Shown here: positions 62,244 to 64,000 of the stretch, one piece after another
How positions within the stretch are numbered: position 1 is the stretch's first letter
How the letters are laid out: every line of letters starts with the position of its first letter
Source: Bacillus sp. FJAT-26390
Lineage (GTDB): Bacteria; Bacillota; Bacilli; Paenibacillales; Paenibacillaceae
NCBI RefSeq assembly: GCF_001682865.1
Contig: NZ_MAQX01000001.1
Location: 997,290-1,061,289 of the forward strand
Direction: 5' to 3'
DNA: 64,000 nucleotides
Program-made: the position numbers and the translations under genes
The notes under the pieces: generated by a model
Databases searched by the model: none
What the model was told of the DNA's origin: nothing
The model's input: the letters and a program-made list of their open reading frames with translations, nothing else

Positions 62244-64000
62244 ATGAAAAAAGGCAATCTTATGAAATCGCATTCATTTTTTAATCTCAGGTCTGCTATG
62301 TCGATTGCGCTGTCCCTTGTTTTGATGCTCGCTTTAATACCTACCGGATTTGCTGAAGAAGGCTCAACTGCTGCGCAGACGCCGCAAAAGCCGTTTCCGC
62401 AGCAAATGGCTTACACAAAAGGCACAATAAAACCTAACCATGTAACCCAGAACCAAATGAATAAGGAGGTTGTACTGCTCTATAAGGAATGGAAGAAAAA
62501 ATATGTAAAAGCTAATCCGTATGATGCTGGCCAATATTATGTCTGGTATAACGATGGTGGCTGGAATGACGACGCGGTAACCGTATCGGAAGCCCATGGC
62601 TATGGCATGCTGATTACAGCCATTATGGCAGGTGCTGATCCGGATGCCAAAAAACTGTTCGATGGCATGTATCGCTATTTCCGCGCTCATCCAAGTCAAT
62701 TGAATCCCGATCTAATGGCTTGGCAGCAAGCTGATCGTGACGGTGCGATCATCGACGTTAATGGAGCTGATTCGGCGATTGACGGCGATATGGATATCGC
62801 CTACTCTCTGCTGCTCGCGGATAAACAATGGGGCAGCGCAGGCGCGATTAACTATCGTGCCGAGGGGATAAAAGTGATTAACGCCATTATGGACAACGAG
62901 GTTCACCCAGAAGATCATCACCTCCAATTGGGAGATTGGGTTAAAAACTCGGATAGCGAGCCTAGCTTCAAGCCCTCCACTCGCCCATCGGATTTCATGC
63001 TTCAGCATATGAAGGAATATGGCAAAGCAACCGGAGATGCCCGCTGGGATAAAGTGCTCAATACTACTTACGGCATTATGAAAGACGTGCATGCGAACTA
63101 TAGCCCCGGCACAGGACTTCTTCCCGATTTCCTCTACAAGGATGCTGCCGACGGCAAATACAAGCCCGTCAATGAATTCAAATGGAAGACGGAAAGCGGT
63201 CATTTTTTGGAATCGGAATTTGACGGCGCCTACAACTATAACTCTTGCCGCACGCCTTGGCGGATTACGACGGACTACCTCCTTACCGGCGACAAAAGAG
63301 CGTATGACCAATTATCCGTTCTGAACAAATTCGTGCAGGACAAGCATGATTCACCAGACCAAATATGGTCGGGCTACTCGCTCGATGGCAAGACTAAGCT
63401 AAGCGAATGGGACGGCGGATTGGACTTCACTGCACCATTGATGGTCAGTGCGATGATCGATTCCGCGAATCAGGAATGGCTGAATGATCTGTGGGATTAT
63501 CACACCGATGCGGTCAATCCGACCGCAGTTGAATGGAGATATTATTATGGCAACTCCATCCGCCTGCTCAGCATGATCGTGGTTTCCGGTAATTGGTGGT
63601 CGCCAACAGGCATCGCCGCTACAGATATTTCCGGTCACTGGGCTGAGAATGACATTATTACCTCTTTATCCGAAGGCATTGTAAGCGGATTTCCGAATGG
63701 CGCTTTTAAACCTGATTCAGCCGTGAAACGTGCTGAGCTTGCTGTCATGACTGCAAGCGCGCTGAAGCTATCCGGCGAGGGTGCTCCACTCCCTTTTAAT
63801 GACAATGAAGCCATCGTTCCATGGGCCAAGCAATCGGTTGGCAGGCTCGTCCAAGCTGATCTCTTAAAAGGCTGGGTGAAAGAAGACTTCCTCCCTTCTG
63901 CTGAAGTTACGCGTTCTGAAGCAGCAGTATTGCTAGCAGCAGCTTTGAAGCTGCCGCTTGAAGAACAAGCAACGAGCACCGGCTTCTCCGACGATGCTTC
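62244..64000 (+). CDS. Secreted glycoside hydrolase family 8 enzyme with SLH domains (runs off window)
   Basis: The frame is open from ATG 62244 to the window end (at least 585 codons). A signal peptide (about 1-37, ending GFA) is followed by a GH8 (alpha/alpha)6 barrel: E116 in SEAHGYGM is the general acid and D180 in AIDGDMDIAYSLLLA is the conserved substrate/catalytic aspartate of the family (endoglucanase, chitosanase, licheninase, xylanase). Two S-layer homology domains start near 460 and 515, and a third begins at the edge. The enzyme would be displayed on the cell wall through SCWP binding. The exact specificity is unknown. Confidence 0.9.
   Translation, partial: MKKGNLMKSHSFFNLRSAMSIALSLVLMLALIPTGFAEEGSTAAQTPQKPFPQQMAYTKGTIKPNHVTQNQMNKEVVLLYKEWKKKYVKANPYDAGQYYVWYNDGGWNDDAVTVSEAHGYGMLITAIMAGADPDAKKLFDGMYRYFRAHPSQLNPDLMAWQQADRDGAIIDVNGADSAIDGDMDIAYSLLLADKQWGSAGAINYRAEGIKVINAIMDNEVHPEDHHLQLGDWVKNSDSEPSFKPSTRPSDFMLQHMKEYGKATGDARWDKVLNTTYGIMKDVHANYSPGTGLLPDFLYKDAADGKYKPVNEFKWKTESGHFLESEFDGAYNYNSCRTPWRITTDYLLTGDKRAYDQLSVLNKFVQDKHDSPDQIWSGYSLDGKTKLSEWDGGLDFTAPLMVSAMIDSANQEWLNDLWDYHTDAVNPTAVEWRYYYGNSIRLLSMIVVSGNWWSPTGIAATDISGHWAENDIITSLSEGIVSGFPNGAFKPDSAVKRAELAVMTASALKLSGEGAPLPFNDNEAIVPWAKQSVGRLVQADLLKGWVKEDFLPSAEVTRSEAAVLLAAALKLPLEEQATSTGFSDDA

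Noticed and set aside
1-64000. CRISPR arrays, tRNA and rRNA genes, prophage modules
   Set aside because: No regularly spaced repeats, cloverleaf sequences, rRNA segments or phage structural genes were seen on either strand.

Overview
The window reads as chromosomal DNA of a Paenibacillus-like member of the Bacillales. Purine-rich AGGAGG ribosome sites precede most genes. Two carbohydrate ABC transporter operons have lipoproteins without a local ATPase and YesM/YesN-type two-component systems. There is a perfect CcpA cre box, an SLH-anchored GH8 enzyme and a very large secreted protein with golvesin/xanthan-lyase-like repeats. Species cannot be fixed from the sequence alone.

Left part (1-10.3 kb): accessory and decaying DNA. 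It holds the C-terminal end of an IS110 transposase, a VanZ-like gene, relics of a GGDEF gene and a GNAT gene, a TetR/methionine aminopeptidase pair, a lipase-like gene split by one homopolymer indel, a VOC protein, a UvrA-like protein without ATPase motifs, two P-loop kinase-like genes, a GC-rich inverted-repeat element and copies of a short AACGGGCA repeat.

Sugar system 1 (10.3-26.8 kb): permease, permease, binding lipoprotein, sensor kinase, AraC-type response regulator, FAD oxidoreductase, SGNH hydrolase, then a secreted protein of about 1868 residues. A 43-bp element with three GAAATT repeats every 9 bp lies upstream of both the transporter operon and the large secreted gene, so both are probably controlled by the same regulator. 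Sugar system 2 (27.1-37.2 kb): sensor kinase, response regulator, two permeases, lipoprotein, TIM-barrel isomerase, Gfo/Idh/MocA dehydrogenase and an MFS transporter.

Middle (37.3-51 kb): DoxX/HxlR divergent pair, a methyltransferase pseudogene, a second TetR/methionine aminopeptidase pair, a MerR gene with a partner, a ClpP relic, and a detoxification-type region. In that region two paralogous TetR repressors and an Ohr/OsmC gene carry paired GAACGATCGTTC operators, alongside two near-identical isochorismatase-like hydrolases, an aldo/keto reductase, an MFS exporter, an enoyl-CoA hydratase-like protein, a quinone reductase-like protein, and fragments of SDR and Old Yellow Enzyme genes.

RiPP-like locus (51.7-57.5 kb): nucleotidyltransferase, a 48-residue precursor-like peptide, HPr-kinase-like protein, PqqD-like leader-binding protein, S26-like peptidase, ABC exporter with an N-terminal extension and zinc ribbon, and a DUF1854 protein. 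It resembles a paeninodin-type lasso peptide cluster but has no visible asparagine-synthetase cyclase or transglutaminase-like protease. This is the best candidate for an undescribed system. The right end (57.5-64 kb) holds a small ORF running through a terminator, an SDR, an AraC regulator, an IS3 relic, an endonuclease/exonuclease/phosphatase protein, and the start of an SLH-bearing GH8 gene that runs off the window.
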